Assembly (NCBI RefSeq): GCF_000010345.1
Contig: NC_009663.1
Span: 2,046,001 to 2,110,000 of the forward strand
Origin: Sulfurovum sp. NBC37-1
Lineage (GTDB): Bacteria; Campylobacterota; Campylobacteria; Campylobacterales; Sulfurovaceae
DNA: 64,000 nucleotides
Direction: 5' to 3'
In this document: positions 17,425-26,911 of the stretch, piece after piece
Layout of the letters: each line of letters opens with the position of its first letter
Position numbering within the stretch: the first letter of the stretch is position 1
Notes under the pieces: model-generated
What the model was told of the DNA's origin: nothing
Seen by the model: the letters and a program-made list of their open reading frames with translations, nothing else
Databases searched by the model: none
Position numbers and translations under genes: made by a program

Positions 17425-17826
17425 ATGGCATTGGCTATCGATCCCAGAACGCTCGATTACGTTGCGCTCGGCATTTTCGTCACCGTCGTTATCGTCTTCA
17501 TCTATCTCGTGATCTACATCCACGATATCCCCTATGAGATCGCAAAGAAAAGGAACCATCCCCACCGGGACGCCATACACATAGCCGGCTGGGTCAGCCT
17601 CTTTCTGATGCACGTGATATGGCCGTTCCTCTGGATCTGGGCCTATCTGTACAAACCGGGAGAAGGCTGGGGGCTCGAGACCGTCGAGATCAAGGAATCC
17701 CCTGAAGCCCAGGAAGAGATCGAAACACTCAAAGCGCGTTTGGCAGCTTTGGAAGCGAAGCTTGAAGCCGGCACGGCCCAAAGTGCTGCCTCAGAGACAA
17801 AGAACAGCGAAGAGGAGGCAAAATAG
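17425..17826 (+). CDS. yiaW: DUF3302 inner-membrane protein (YiaW-like)
   Basis: The 133-residue protein has two membrane segments (about 12-34 and 50-72) around the charged loop HDIPYEIAKKRNHPHRDAIH, a hallmark of DUF3302/YiaW. It then has a C-terminal coiled-coil tail (about 90-133) with E/K/A heptads. AAGGAGT precedes ATG 17425. In Escherichia coli the same family is paired with the HlyD-type YiaV, as here (adjacent stop and start). Function is unknown; it is presumed to form an inner-membrane complex with the next gene's product. Confidence 0.82.
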   Translation: MALAIDPRTLDYVALGIFVTVVIVFIYLVIYIHDIPYEIAKKRNHPHRDAIHIAGWVSLFLMHVIWPFLWIWAYLYKPGEGWGLETVEIKESPEAQEEIETLKARLAALEAKLEAGTAQSAASETKNSEEEAK

Positions 17827-18783
17827 ATGGAAACGTTAATGGTCCTCACCTATGCCACCTTCTGCTGGATCGTCTTCAAGGTCTTCAAGATACCTGTGAA
17901 CAAATGGTCCCTGACCACTGCCGTACTCGGTGGTGTCATCATGCTTGCTGTCATTCTCATGGGGATGGCATTCTACCATCCCGGGTCCAAAAGCGCACGC
18001 AACTACTTCGTGACCACACCGATCGTCTCCAATGTCAGAGGCATGGTCACCGAACTCGATGCGAAGCCCAACGAACCGGTGCACAAGGGAGACATCCTTC
18101 TCAAGATCGACGATACGCCTTACAAGGCTGTACTCAAAGACCTCGAAGCGCAGCTGGAGTTTGCTAAAAAACGTCTGGCAGACTACATCGAGCTTAGAAA
18201 GGTTGCGGGCGGTTCCAAGTTCGATATCCACGAGTATGAAATGCAGGTCGACAGTCTGAAGGCAAAAGTGGAAAAAGCGAAGTTTGACCTTGACAGCTGT
18301 GTCATCAAGGCACCTAACAACGGTTATGTCACCCAGATACGTGTCCGTCCAGGACAGATGGCGGTACCGTTCCCTGCATTCCCGCTCTTTACTTTCGTCA
18401 ACACGGATTCCATCGCCTTTATCGCCGCATTCGCCCAGGAGCCGCTGACCAATATCAAAAAAGGAAATCTCGCCGAAGTGATCTTCCCTTCCATTCCGGG
18501 CCGCTCCTTCCAGGCGCATGTAGAGCAGGTACTGCCTACCATGGCCGAAGGTGAGATCTCACCGGACAGGGCGATGTTCTCCTTTAACCGGCAGCTCCCT
18601 CCGGGGTACATACCTGTAGTGATCAAGATCGATGACAATCTTTCAGCCTACAATATGCCTTTAGGCGTGGATGCTGTCGTGGCGACTTATGATATGTCAA
18701 GTCCGTTCTGGTCTCATGTAGCGATCATCAGAAAGATCCTCCTGCGTATGCAGAGCTGGCAGTACTTCCTGCGATTCCATTGA
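17827..18783 (+). CDS. yiaV: HlyD-family membrane fusion protein (YiaV-like)
   Basis: The 318-residue protein has two hydrophobic N-terminal segments (about 1-20 and 28-48) and a periplasmic part with the biotinyl-lipoyl-like halves VSNVRGMVTELDAKPNEPVHKGDILLKID... (first half around 65-92) and VIKAPNNGYVTQIRVRPGQ (second half), joined by an ~80-residue helical hairpin. HlyD-type adaptors link an inner-membrane transporter to an outer-membrane channel. The ATG directly follows the yiaW stop. The next gene encodes the OMF channel, but no ABC, MFS or RND pump is present. Confidence 0.88.
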   Translation: METLMVLTYATFCWIVFKVFKIPVNKWSLTTAVLGGVIMLAVILMGMAFYHPGSKSARNYFVTTPIVSNVRGMVTELDAKPNEPVHKGDILLKIDDTPYKAVLKDLEAQLEFAKKRLADYIELRKVAGGSKFDIHEYEMQVDSLKAKVEKAKFDLDSCVIKAPNNGYVTQIRVRPGQMAVPFPAFPLFTFVNTDSIAFIAAFAQEPLTNIKKGNLAEVIFPSIPGRSFQAHVEQVLPTMAEGEISPDRAMFSFNRQLPPGYIPVVIKIDDNLSAYNMPLGVDAVVATYDMSSPFWSHVAIIRKILLRMQSWQYFLRFH

Positions 18784-18794
18784 GAAGGTGCATG

Positions 18795-20189
18795 ATGACG
18801 ATACATAAAAGAACACTTCTCTCAAGCTCTCTGCTGCTTCTGCTGACGGGATGTGCGCAGAACATCCCCGGTTACGACAAAGCGGTAGCCGATATCAAAA
18901 CAGGAAAAGATACACTCAAAACGCCCGGCAAATACAGCCAGTCCATCAACTCCGCCAAAGTAAATGATGGCTGGATTAGAACATTCAAAGACAAAAAACT
19001 CGACCGCCTGGTCGATGAAGCCCAGCGCAACAACCCCAGCCTCAAGATCGCTGCGAGCAGAGTCGAAAGGGCTGAAGCACTCACGCAGCTAACCGAGTCG
19101 AACCTTATGCCGACCGTCAATATGCGAGGCTACTACCGTGACAACAATGCCGAAGGTGCCCAGGAGATCGCGTTTGGCGGGTTCGGCGTAAGCTGGGAAC
19201 CCGATGTATGGGGACGCGTAGGCAATCTCGTTGCAGCAGACCGGGAACTTACCGCCGCACAACTGGCCGATTATGACTTTGCCAGACAGTCGCTGGCTGC
19301 CAACACAGCCAGGGCATGGTTCCTCTACAACACCAACAGCAGGATATACAGCTTCACAAAAAAGATCATCTCACTTCAGGAAAAGACGCTGAAGATCCTC
19401 GAAGCCCGTGAGAAGATCGGACAGGGGAACAAGCGTGACGTCCACCTTGCCAGAGCCCTCGTCGCCTCGGCAAAAGATTCTGCCAGCGCTGCACTCTCGG
19501 CCAAAGAGCGTTCACAAAGGGCGCTCGAAGTACTGGTGGGACGCTACCCTTCGGGCAAGCTCTCGTCAGGCAAACTCGATACCGTGCTGCCGCGTATTCC
19601 CAACGGCCTTCCGGCACAGCTGCTTGAACGCAGGCCTGACCTCATCGCAGCAGAACAGCGCGTGGCAGCCGCTTTCCATCAGAAGGCTTCAGCCGATCTG
19701 CTCCATATGCCAAACATCCGTCTCAACCTCGGCCTGGGGCCGAATTCCCTGAACGATGCCATCACCAGCCTGGCAGGCGGCATCTTGGCACCGGTCTATA
19801 CCGGCGGTGCTATCGAAGCCCAGGTCGCCGTGGCGAATGCGGAACAAAAAGAGGCGATCGCACAGTATGCCAAAACCACACTGCGTGCGTTCCAGGAAGT
19901 GGAAAATGCTCTGGCGGGAGAGAAACATCTTGCCACGAGATACAAAGCAACGCAAGAGATGGTAAAAGAGTACAAAGCAGCCTACACCATGACCGTAGAG
20001 AAGTACCGCATCGGACAGAGTACCGTTCTTGATATCCTGATCATCCAAGGAAAATGGATTTCGGCTGAGATCCAAAAACTGCAGGTGACAAAAAAACGCC
20101 TGATCAACCGTGTCAACCTCTATCTTGCACTGGGAGGAAGTTTCGATACGAAACGAATGCACTATACTGCACCCAAAAAGGCAAAATAG
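18795..20189 (+). CDS. NodT-type outer-membrane efflux lipoprotein (OMF)
   Basis: About 464 residues. The start ATG 18795 has AGAAGG upstream; an in-frame TTG at 18780 would overlap yiaV by 4 bp. The signal ends in the lipobox LLTGC, so the mature protein should be a lipoprotein. It has the two tandem OEP repeats of TolC-like proteins, with a SWEPDVWGRVGNLV segment in the first and ERRPDLIAAEQRV and APVYTGGAIEAQV in the second. The trimer forms the outer-membrane duct. It follows the HlyD-type gene and precedes an antiporter gene. Confidence 0.9.
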   Translation: MTIHKRTLLSSSLLLLLTGCAQNIPGYDKAVADIKTGKDTLKTPGKYSQSINSAKVNDGWIRTFKDKKLDRLVDEAQRNNPSLKIAASRVERAEALTQLTESNLMPTVNMRGYYRDNNAEGAQEIAFGGFGVSWEPDVWGRVGNLVAADRELTAAQLADYDFARQSLAANTARAWFLYNTNSRIYSFTKKIISLQEKTLKILEAREKIGQGNKRDVHLARALVASAKDSASAALSAKERSQRALEVLVGRYPSGKLSSGKLDTVLPRIPNGLPAQLLERRPDLIAAEQRVAAAFHQKASADLLHMPNIRLNLGLGPNSLNDAITSLAGGILAPVYTGGAIEAQVAVANAEQKEAIAQYAKTTLRAFQEVENALAGEKHLATRYKATQEMVKEYKAAYTMTVEKYRIGQSTVLDILIIQGKWISAEIQKLQVTKKRLINRVNLYLALGGSFDTKRMHYTAPKKAK

Positions 20190-21419
20190 ATGCATGAACA
20201 TCTGGTCTTCCTGGGCATAAGCCTTGTCGTACTGGGGTACGGCCTCTTCTCCAAACTGCTGGGGAGGTACAACATCTCGGGCCCCATGGTCTTTACCGGC
20301 GTAGGCATACTGCTTTCCCCTCTCGTGCTGGGCGGAGAACCCATTCATGCCAATGCCGAAGCCGTACAGGTCGTTGCCGAGATCACCCTGATACTTGTAC
20401 TCTTCAGTGATTCTGCTGCACTGAACCTTTCACAGCTCAAAGCACACTGGCGGCTTCCCACACGCCTGCTTTTTGTCGCCATGCCTGTCACCATCGTCAT
20501 CGCGACACTCACTGCCATGTGGTTTTTCCCGAACGAATCGACGCTCTACGTGCTTCTCCTGGCGCTTATACTGGCACCAACCGATGCTGCGCTGGGAAAG
20601 ATCGTGGTCAGCGACGAACGTATCCCTTCGGTAGTACGCAACACCATCAATGTGGAGAGCGGCCTGAACGACGGTATCGTTTTTCCCGTACTGCTTACTG
20701 TACTCGCCATGATCACATCCAACAGTACTACGGCTGAGAGCGGGTGGCTCTCCTATATCGCACAGCAGGTTCTCGTCGGTGCACTTGCCGGAGGAGTGGT
20801 CGGATGGGCGGGCGCGAAGGTCATGATGCGTGCCATCAAAGAAGGGTGGATGGAGTACCAGTACAGTAACCTCGCTCCCATTGCGCTGGCGATCTTCTCT
20901 TTCTATATGGCTGAATTTGTGGGAGGCAACGGCTATATCGCCGCTTTCTTCTCCGGACTTTTTCTGGGCAATACCAGCGAAGTACTGCGCGAACGGGTCG
21001 AGAGCTTTGCTGAAAGTGAGGGTGAATTCCTTGTCATGCTCTCTTTTCTCATCTTCGGCCTGGTCTTCATCCCTATGTCCATCGATTACTGGAACCTCAA
21101 AGCGTTCGCTTTCGCCATTCTGAGCCTGACCGTTCTTCGTATGCTTCCAGTGGTCCTCGGATTCGGCTTTTTCAAAGTGGATCTTGCCACCCGTCTTTTT
21201 TACGGCTGGTTTGGCCCGCGGGGGATCGCGTCGATCCTCTATATTCTCGTTGCTTTCCATGAGCTCGGCAGTATCCAGGGACATGAGGAGATCTTCGGTG
21301 TCGCGTCACTGACCATTTTTCTGAGTATCTTCCTGCATGGCTTCAGCGCGCAGCCTCTGGCTCTTCTCTATGCCAAAAGCCATCCCGCTGATGAGGAAGA
21401 GAAGGAAGCCGACGCTTAG
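20190..21419 (+). CDS. CPA1-type cation/proton antiporter
   Basis: The 409-residue protein has about 12 membrane segments and the family core LAPTDAALGKIVVSDERIPSV...INVESGLNDGIVFPV; the paired ND in ESGLNDG is the ion-binding motif of electroneutral NhaP/NHE-type exchangers. The conserved RGIASILYILVA segment is near the C-terminus. It exchanges Na+ or K+ for H+ across the inner membrane. The ATG directly follows the OMF stop, so it belongs to the same operon, an uncommon partnership. Its stop overlaps the convergent gene's stop. Confidence 0.88.
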   Translation: MHEHLVFLGISLVVLGYGLFSKLLGRYNISGPMVFTGVGILLSPLVLGGEPIHANAEAVQVVAEITLILVLFSDSAALNLSQLKAHWRLPTRLLFVAMPVTIVIATLTAMWFFPNESTLYVLLLALILAPTDAALGKIVVSDERIPSVVRNTINVESGLNDGIVFPVLLTVLAMITSNSTTAESGWLSYIAQQVLVGALAGGVVGWAGAKVMMRAIKEGWMEYQYSNLAPIALAIFSFYMAEFVGGNGYIAAFFSGLFLGNTSEVLRERVESFAESEGEFLVMLSFLIFGLVFIPMSIDYWNLKAFAFAILSLTVLRMLPVVLGFGFFKVDLATRLFYGWFGPRGIASILYILVAFHELGSIQGHEEIFGVASLTIFLSIFLHGFSAQPLALLYAKSHPADEEEKEADA

Positions 21420-23569
21420 GCGTTCACCAGGCTTTCACTGAAGCGGTCCATCTTGAAGGGGATCCCCGTGAGTTGCTCGAAGCGGTATTTCGCCCGCAGG
21501 AAGGTAAAGTGCGGCTCGTTCCTGTAGATCTGGAAGAGTTGTCGTATCATGTTTTTACGGTGGAAATCCCCAAAATGTTCTTTTCTCTGCTCTGACATCT
21601 TACGTGCCTCTTTTTCGTCTTTACAGTCTTCAAGATGTTCGCACCTGTCGACCACCAAAAATTTGTAGGCGGCCAGTTCATAATAGAAAAGGTCACTCAC
21701 CTTGATCTTGTCGTAGGCCGAGTAGCGTATGATCTGCTTCAGCGCTTCCAGGGGCACGATGATCCCGTGCCAGACCAGTGTCGTATAGAACTTCACCACA
21801 TAACTGACATTTTTGATCTTGTTGCGTTCAAGCAGTGTTTTGAAATGTTCCCAAAGTTCCGGTGTGACGTAGCGTGTTCTGAAACGTGCCACTTCTCTGG
21901 CGATGTCTATATGTTCCTGTGGTGATTCATTGACAAGAAGCTCCCACTCTCTGGCAAGCACATCCGTACGGTGTACCATCTTCAAAAACGCAGACTCATC
22001 GTTCTTTATCTCTGCTAATTCTTCGGGAGTAAGCTCATTCAACTGTGTCAGGAGATCTTTGAAGAGCTCAAGATTGGTCGCATAGTTCACCAGAGAAAGC
22101 TCCTCTTCGCTCATAACACCTTCTCCCGTATGGATCAACCCGAGTCCATACTGCTGTGCCAACTGTTGGTAACGAAGGATTACGATGATCATCAGAAGAT
22201 TACACTTGTAGATACTCTCATCTGATTTGAGCAGATCATAAATGTCCAAATAGCGTTTCAGTGCTTCCTGAACAAAACGGTAAATATCTTCACTGTTGAA
22301 GTAATTCCGGTGGTTGGCCAGCCCGTAATGTATATAGGCACTCTGCATCAAAAAAAGTATCTGCAGTGTCGGATAGTTCTGCCTCTTGGCGATCTCTTCA
22401 AGTTCTCCGGCCAGCACATGGGATTCTTCCACATAGGCCTGCCTTGAGATCTCATGGTCCTTGAGCAGCGTTTCAAGGGATTCACTCTTTTTCACATAAG
22501 CAAGATAGGTCTGATATGCCGATGTGTCCAACCGTTCCAATACACTTTTAACAAAGGTATAGCCCTGACGGTACCCCACATCGAAACGGGCCTGTTCGGT
22601 ATCGACCTGTAAGCGCTCGAACTGCATTTCCAGGTTTTTCATTGTATCGGAAAGCAGGTTCCACTGTACGGCTATCTTCTCACTTCGGCCCGCCCCCTTG
22701 GCCTGAATATTGTAACTGTTCCGATGCTCCATCCCCGCCCAGAGATTTTCGAACGCCGTATGCAGCTGTATCTCAATATTGAAAGAATCCCGAAAACGAT
22801 CGAGCAGTTCAATCTTCGACATTGCAGGATCGAACGCTTCAAAAATATCATCTCCAGATGATTTTTCCTCTTTGAAACGTATATCGAAACGAGGATAAAA
22901 ACGGGTATGGTCACAGTGCAGGCCCCGGTATCCACTCTTTCGTTTAACACTGTAAAAACCATAAAGCAGATGGTCATCCGTTCGGTGCTCATAATCAAAA
23001 AAGCTGTAAAGTACCCTTGCCGCCCATTCGCGCTCATAGGGGCTTGAACAGATAAAAAGCATACCGATCAGATCATGCAGTGCCCCGCCTTTCATAAATA
23101 TACTGAGAGGGTCGTCCAATACAGCCGGATCTTTAAGCCCCAGCTTGACGAGTTTTTTGATCACACTGTCCGTATATTTGTAACGTATTTTGATCGTCGT
23201 GATCCCGGAACTCTGAAGAACCGCGATCTCTTTGTTCCCTGCCGTATCCTCTTTGAGAGCCTGGAAATAGTGTATCAGTCCGTCGGTGAACCTTGGCAGT
23301 ATTCCCTGCGGTGCTACACTGCCCTTCCCTGCTATCACCTCTTCTTTGATGCCCACAAGGCGGTAATAGACTTGCATGCATTCCAGGATCTTTTGAGCAA
23401 ATGTATCCAGCCTACCTTCTCCCAGAACAGATGCTGCCTTTTGGTTGCGCATACTTTCCCTTATGCTGGGTTCAAGGCTTTCAAGCGGTCTGTATTCGGG
23501 CGTCGGCGTAAAGTTGAAGATCTCTATATATGAGTGCATGGGTATCCTGATATAAAATATTTGTGACAT
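21416..23569 (-). CDS. Large RelA/SpoT nucleotidyltransferase-domain protein
   Basis: The 717-residue protein has a (p)ppGpp synthetase-type domain at about residues 115-300. The synthetase signatures are RYKYTDSVIKKL (129-140), HDLIGM (165-170, with the metal-binding Asp), GYRGLH (213-218), and EIQLHT (266-271) followed by W277 and H282. The Arg usually found after D-x-x-G (DLAGxR) is Leu here. The HD hydrolase, TGS and ACT domains are absent; residues 300-717 are predicted helical and unknown. Alternative start is Met 11 (23,539). The gene faces pta and its stop overlaps the antiporter stop. It may make alarmones or another pyrophosphorylated product. Confidence 0.8.
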   Translation of the reverse strand: MSQIFYIRIPMHSYIEIFNFTPTPEYRPLESLEPSIRESMRNQKAASVLGEGRLDTFAQKILECMQVYYRLVGIKEEVIAGKGSVAPQGILPRFTDGLIHYFQALKEDTAGNKEIAVLQSSGITTIKIRYKYTDSVIKKLVKLGLKDPAVLDDPLSIFMKGGALHDLIGMLFICSSPYEREWAARVLYSFFDYEHRTDDHLLYGFYSVKRKSGYRGLHCDHTRFYPRFDIRFKEEKSSGDDIFEAFDPAMSKIELLDRFRDSFNIEIQLHTAFENLWAGMEHRNSYNIQAKGAGRSEKIAVQWNLLSDTMKNLEMQFERLQVDTEQARFDVGYRQGYTFVKSVLERLDTSAYQTYLAYVKKSESLETLLKDHEISRQAYVEESHVLAGELEEIAKRQNYPTLQILFLMQSAYIHYGLANHRNYFNSEDIYRFVQEALKRYLDIYDLLKSDESIYKCNLLMIIVILRYQQLAQQYGLGLIHTGEGVMSEEELSLVNYATNLELFKDLLTQLNELTPEELAEIKNDESAFLKMVHRTDVLAREWELLVNESPQEHIDIAREVARFRTRYVTPELWEHFKTLLERNKIKNVSYVVKFYTTLVWHGIIVPLEALKQIIRYSAYDKIKVSDLFYYELAAYKFLVVDRCEHLEDCKDEKEARKMSEQRKEHFGDFHRKNMIRQLFQIYRNEPHFTFLRAKYRFEQLTGIPFKMDRFSESLVNA

Positions 23570-23588
23570 TATACCTTTTGATGTTTTA

Positions 23589-23597
23589 TGTTAAAAT
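23589..23597 (+). promoter_or_regulatory. Extended -10 promoter of pta-ackA
   Basis: TGTTAAAAT lies 27 bases before the pta ATG, after T-rich sequence. It sits in the 55-bp gap between pta and the divergent RelA/SpoT-domain gene. AAAGGA (23,614-23,619) is the ribosome binding site. Confidence 0.5.
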
Positions 23598-23624
23598 CTA
23601 TTATTATCATATCAAAGGATCTCT

Positions 23625-25724
23625 ATGCAACATGCAAGCATCTACATCGCTTCCACAGAAGCCCAGTCGGGAACCATGATCATTGCTATTGGCTTCATGG
23701 AGATGCTCAAAGGACGCTATACCAATGTCGCTTTTTTTCGCCCCATCATTCCTGACCAAAAAGAAGATGAAACCCACATCGGTTTCATGCGTGAACATTT
23801 CGGGCTGAAGATCCCTTATGAAGCCTGCTATGGATTCACAGAGTCAGAAGTCATTCAGGCCTTTGCGGATGACCTTGAAGAGGTACTATTTGAAGCACTC
23901 ATGGCCAAAGTGGATAAGCTGCACAGGGAGTATGATTTTGTTATGATAGACGGGTATCCGAGAAACCGGTTTGCCTCTACCTTTGATTTCGATATCAACC
24001 TCAAGATCGCCAAAAACCTCGGTACGGCTTTTATTCCTGTGATCAGTGCCTGGAAGAAGAACAGTGATGAGATCATCAATGAGATCCAGATCATCACAGA
24101 GGCCATAAAAACCGAAGGCTGCAGCGAACTTGCCACCTTTGTAAACCGCTGTGATGATGAGTGCATGAAAACCGTACTGCAGGAAGTAGAAAATTTAGGA
24201 AAGGAGAAACAGGTCTATATTCTCCCTGAGGTGAAGGAAGTCGATACTCCTACACTGCGGCAGATCGTCAAAACACTCGATGCCAAAATGATCCTGGGAG
24301 AAGGAGAGCAGCTCAACCATTTGGTGCGCAGTACTAAGATCGTGGCGATGGGTGTAGAAAATTATCTTTTGCGTATCGAAGACGAGCATCTTATCATCGT
24401 ACCGGCAGACCGCAATGACATCATACTGGCTTCTCTCCTCTCCTATGCAGCAAAGAATCACCCTAACATTGTCGGAATGATACTCAGTGGCGGCATAGAA
24501 CCCAGCAATACCATTATCGATCTGATCAAGGATTTTTCCGCTTCTGCTCCTATTCCTATTTTTACCATACACAGTGACAGCTATGAAACAGCAATTGCAG
24601 TGGCTAAAGTCCAGGCAAAGATCAGTCCCGAAGACACAGACAAGATCACGCTGGTCAAAGTGCTCTTCGACAAATATGTCGACAAAGAGAGAATAGCTCA
24701 GAAATTCAGACAGAGTCAAAACAATGTAATGACACCCCTCATGTTCCAGTACAGCCTTTTTGAACAGGCACGCTCCCTACGCAAGCGTATCCTCCTGCCA
24801 GAAAGTGATGATGAGCGTATCCTCAAAGCTACTGCTATCCTCCTGCAGAGAGATATCGTCGATATCATTCTGCTCGGAGAGGAAGAGAGTGTTCATCATC
24901 GAGCGGCACAGCTCAGAGTCGATATTTCAAAAGCACAGATCATGGAGCCGGCCAAAAGTGGACTGATTGAAAAGTTCTCCCGGCAGTTCCAAGCTCTCCG
25001 TGCCTCCAAAGGACTGACACTCGATACCGCCCGAGATGCCATGGAACACAAAAATTATTTTGCTACAATGATGCTTTACAACGGTATGGCGGACGGTATG
25101 GTCTCAGGAGCGACGCATACCACAGCCGATACCATCCGTCCTGCTCTGCAGATCATCAAGACAAAGCCTGGTATTTCCATCGTCTCAAGCATCTTTTTCA
25201 TGCTGCTGGATACAAAGGTACTGGTCTATGGTGACTGTGCTGTCAACCTCGACCCCAATGCCGAACAACTAGCACACATAGCCATCTCCTCGGCAGATAC
25301 CGCTGCCCAGTTCGGCATAGAACCACGGGTTGCCATGCTTTCCTACTCTACGGGGGATTCAGGGAGCGGTCCTGATGTCGAGAAGGTAAGAGAAGCGACA
25401 AAAATAGCCCAGAAGATGCGCCCTGACCTTCTTATCGAAGGGCCCATACAGTACGATGCCGCCATCGACATGAAGGTTGCCAGAAAGAAACTGCCCGACA
25501 GTAAAGTCGCAGGTCGTGCAACAGTATTCGTCTTCCCGGACCTCAATACAGGGAATAACACCTACAAAGCGGTACAGCGTTCCACGGGTGCCATTGCTAT
25601 CGGTCCCATTCTACAGGGACTGAAACTTCCTGTCAATGATCTCAGCCGCGGCTGTCTGGTCGATGACATTGTCAATACCGTGGCCATTACAGCGGTACAG
25701 GCACAGCACCTGGATAGATCATGA
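23625..25724 (+). CDS. pta: Phosphate acetyltransferase (long form)
   Basis: Pta interconverts acetyl-CoA and acetyl phosphate. The 699-residue protein has the N-terminal P-loop-like domain (YIASTEAQSGTM; the usual GKS is GTM), a DRTGG domain in the middle (about 215-340), and the C-terminal PTA_PTB catalytic domain from about 365, with LPESDDERILKA, GMADGMVSGATHTTADTIRP and the ending RPINDLSRG-type LPVNDLSRGCLVDDIV. The ackA ATG overlaps the pta stop by 4 bp, so they are coupled. Confidence 0.96.
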   Translation: MQHASIYIASTEAQSGTMIIAIGFMEMLKGRYTNVAFFRPIIPDQKEDETHIGFMREHFGLKIPYEACYGFTESEVIQAFADDLEEVLFEALMAKVDKLHREYDFVMIDGYPRNRFASTFDFDINLKIAKNLGTAFIPVISAWKKNSDEIINEIQIITEAIKTEGCSELATFVNRCDDECMKTVLQEVENLGKEKQVYILPEVKEVDTPTLRQIVKTLDAKMILGEGEQLNHLVRSTKIVAMGVENYLLRIEDEHLIIVPADRNDIILASLLSYAAKNHPNIVGMILSGGIEPSNTIIDLIKDFSASAPIPIFTIHSDSYETAIAVAKVQAKISPEDTDKITLVKVLFDKYVDKERIAQKFRQSQNNVMTPLMFQYSLFEQARSLRKRILLPESDDERILKATAILLQRDIVDIILLGEEESVHHRAAQLRVDISKAQIMEPAKSGLIEKFSRQFQALRASKGLTLDTARDAMEHKNYFATMMLYNGMADGMVSGATHTTADTIRPALQIIKTKPGISIVSSIFFMLLDTKVLVYGDCAVNLDPNAEQLAHIAISSADTAAQFGIEPRVAMLSYSTGDSGSGPDVEKVREATKIAQKMRPDLLIEGPIQYDAAIDMKVARKKLPDSKVAGRATVFVFPDLNTGNNTYKAVQRSTGAIAIGPILQGLKLPVNDLSRGCLVDDIVNTVAITAVQAQHLDRS

Positions 25725-26911
25725 AGGTCCTGGTACTCAACGCAGGCAGCTCATCGCTCAAATGCCAGTATTTCATCGACGAAGAGAGTATCGCTTCTGT
25801 CACCATTGAACGTATCGGAGAGAAAGAGAGCTATACACTCCTTACATATGCCAATGAAAAAAGAGAACATACCTCAACTGTCAAGAACCATCATGATGCC
25901 ATAGATACACTCTTCTCCCTTTTAAAGGAATCTCACATCATTACAGATGTCACTGAACTGAATGCAGTGGGCCATCGCATAGTACACGGAGGACCACATT
26001 TTTCCAGACCGACACTGATCAATACAGAGGTCATAGAACAGATACGCTCGCTCATACCTCTGGCACCACTTCACAACCCTTCCAATCTTGAAGGTATAGA
26101 GGTCATTGCAAAAGTCTATCCGGCGCTCAAACAGGTCGCCGTATTCGATACAGCCTTTCATCAGACCATGCCCGAATATGCAGCGCGCTATCCTCTGCCC
26201 TACGATCTTTATGAAGAGGCTCATGTGCGTCGTTACGGCTTTCACGGTACCTCTCATGCTTATGTTGCCAAGGAAGCGGCCAAGATACTTCAACAGCCTT
26301 TGGAAACACTCAATCTCATCACCCTGCATCTGGGTAACGGGGCCAGTGCGACTGCTATTAAAAAAGGCAGAAGCATTGACACGTCTATGGGCATGACACC
26401 TCTTGAAGGCCTGATGATGGGGTCACGTTCAGGTGACATCGACCCTGCGATCATCCCCTATCTTGTACGTACACAAAAAATAGATGTGGAAACCATAGAC
26501 AGCATGCTTAACAAAGAGAGCGGCCTCAAGGGTGTCTGCGGGAACAATGACATGCGGGAGATCATTGACAAGATGGACGAAGGTGATGAAAAGAGCCGGC
26601 TTGCTTTGGAAATGTACGTCTATCGCATCAAGAAATATATTGGTGCCTACAGTGCAACACTAGGACATGTGGATGCACTGGTCTTTACCGGAGGCATAGG
26701 AGAACATGCCGCTTTGGTACGGGAAATGGTATGTGAAGGGATGGAGTATACTTTTGGGATCATATTAGAGAAAAAGAAAAATGATTCGGCAAAGCAAGAG
26801 GCTTCTGCCATCCATAGCAGGGAGAGCAGAACAGATATTCTTGTTATCCCCACCGATGAAGAGCTGGAAATAGTTCGGCAGACCGAAGTAATCGTCAGCC
26901 GACTCTCTTAG
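25721..26911 (+). CDS. ackA: Acetate kinase
   Basis: AckA makes ATP and acetate from acetyl phosphate. The 396-residue protein begins VLVLNAGSSSLKCQ, the phosphate-binding motif of acetokinases, and has HRIVHGG, FDTAFHQTMP, RYGFHGTSH, HLGNGAS and TGGIGEH in the expected order. Length is standard. It is coupled to pta through the ATGA overlap and ends with its stop overlapping the stop of the convergent bamA. Confidence 0.98.
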   Translation: MKVLVLNAGSSSLKCQYFIDEESIASVTIERIGEKESYTLLTYANEKREHTSTVKNHHDAIDTLFSLLKESHIITDVTELNAVGHRIVHGGPHFSRPTLINTEVIEQIRSLIPLAPLHNPSNLEGIEVIAKVYPALKQVAVFDTAFHQTMPEYAARYPLPYDLYEEAHVRRYGFHGTSHAYVAKEAAKILQQPLETLNLITLHLGNGASATAIKKGRSIDTSMGMTPLEGLMMGSRSGDIDPAIIPYLVRTQKIDVETIDSMLNKESGLKGVCGNNDMREIIDKMDEGDEKSRLALEMYVYRIKKYIGAYSATLGHVDALVFTGGIGEHAALVREMVCEGMEYTFGIILEKKKNDSAKQEASAIHSRESRTDILVIPTDEELEIVRQTEVIVSRLS

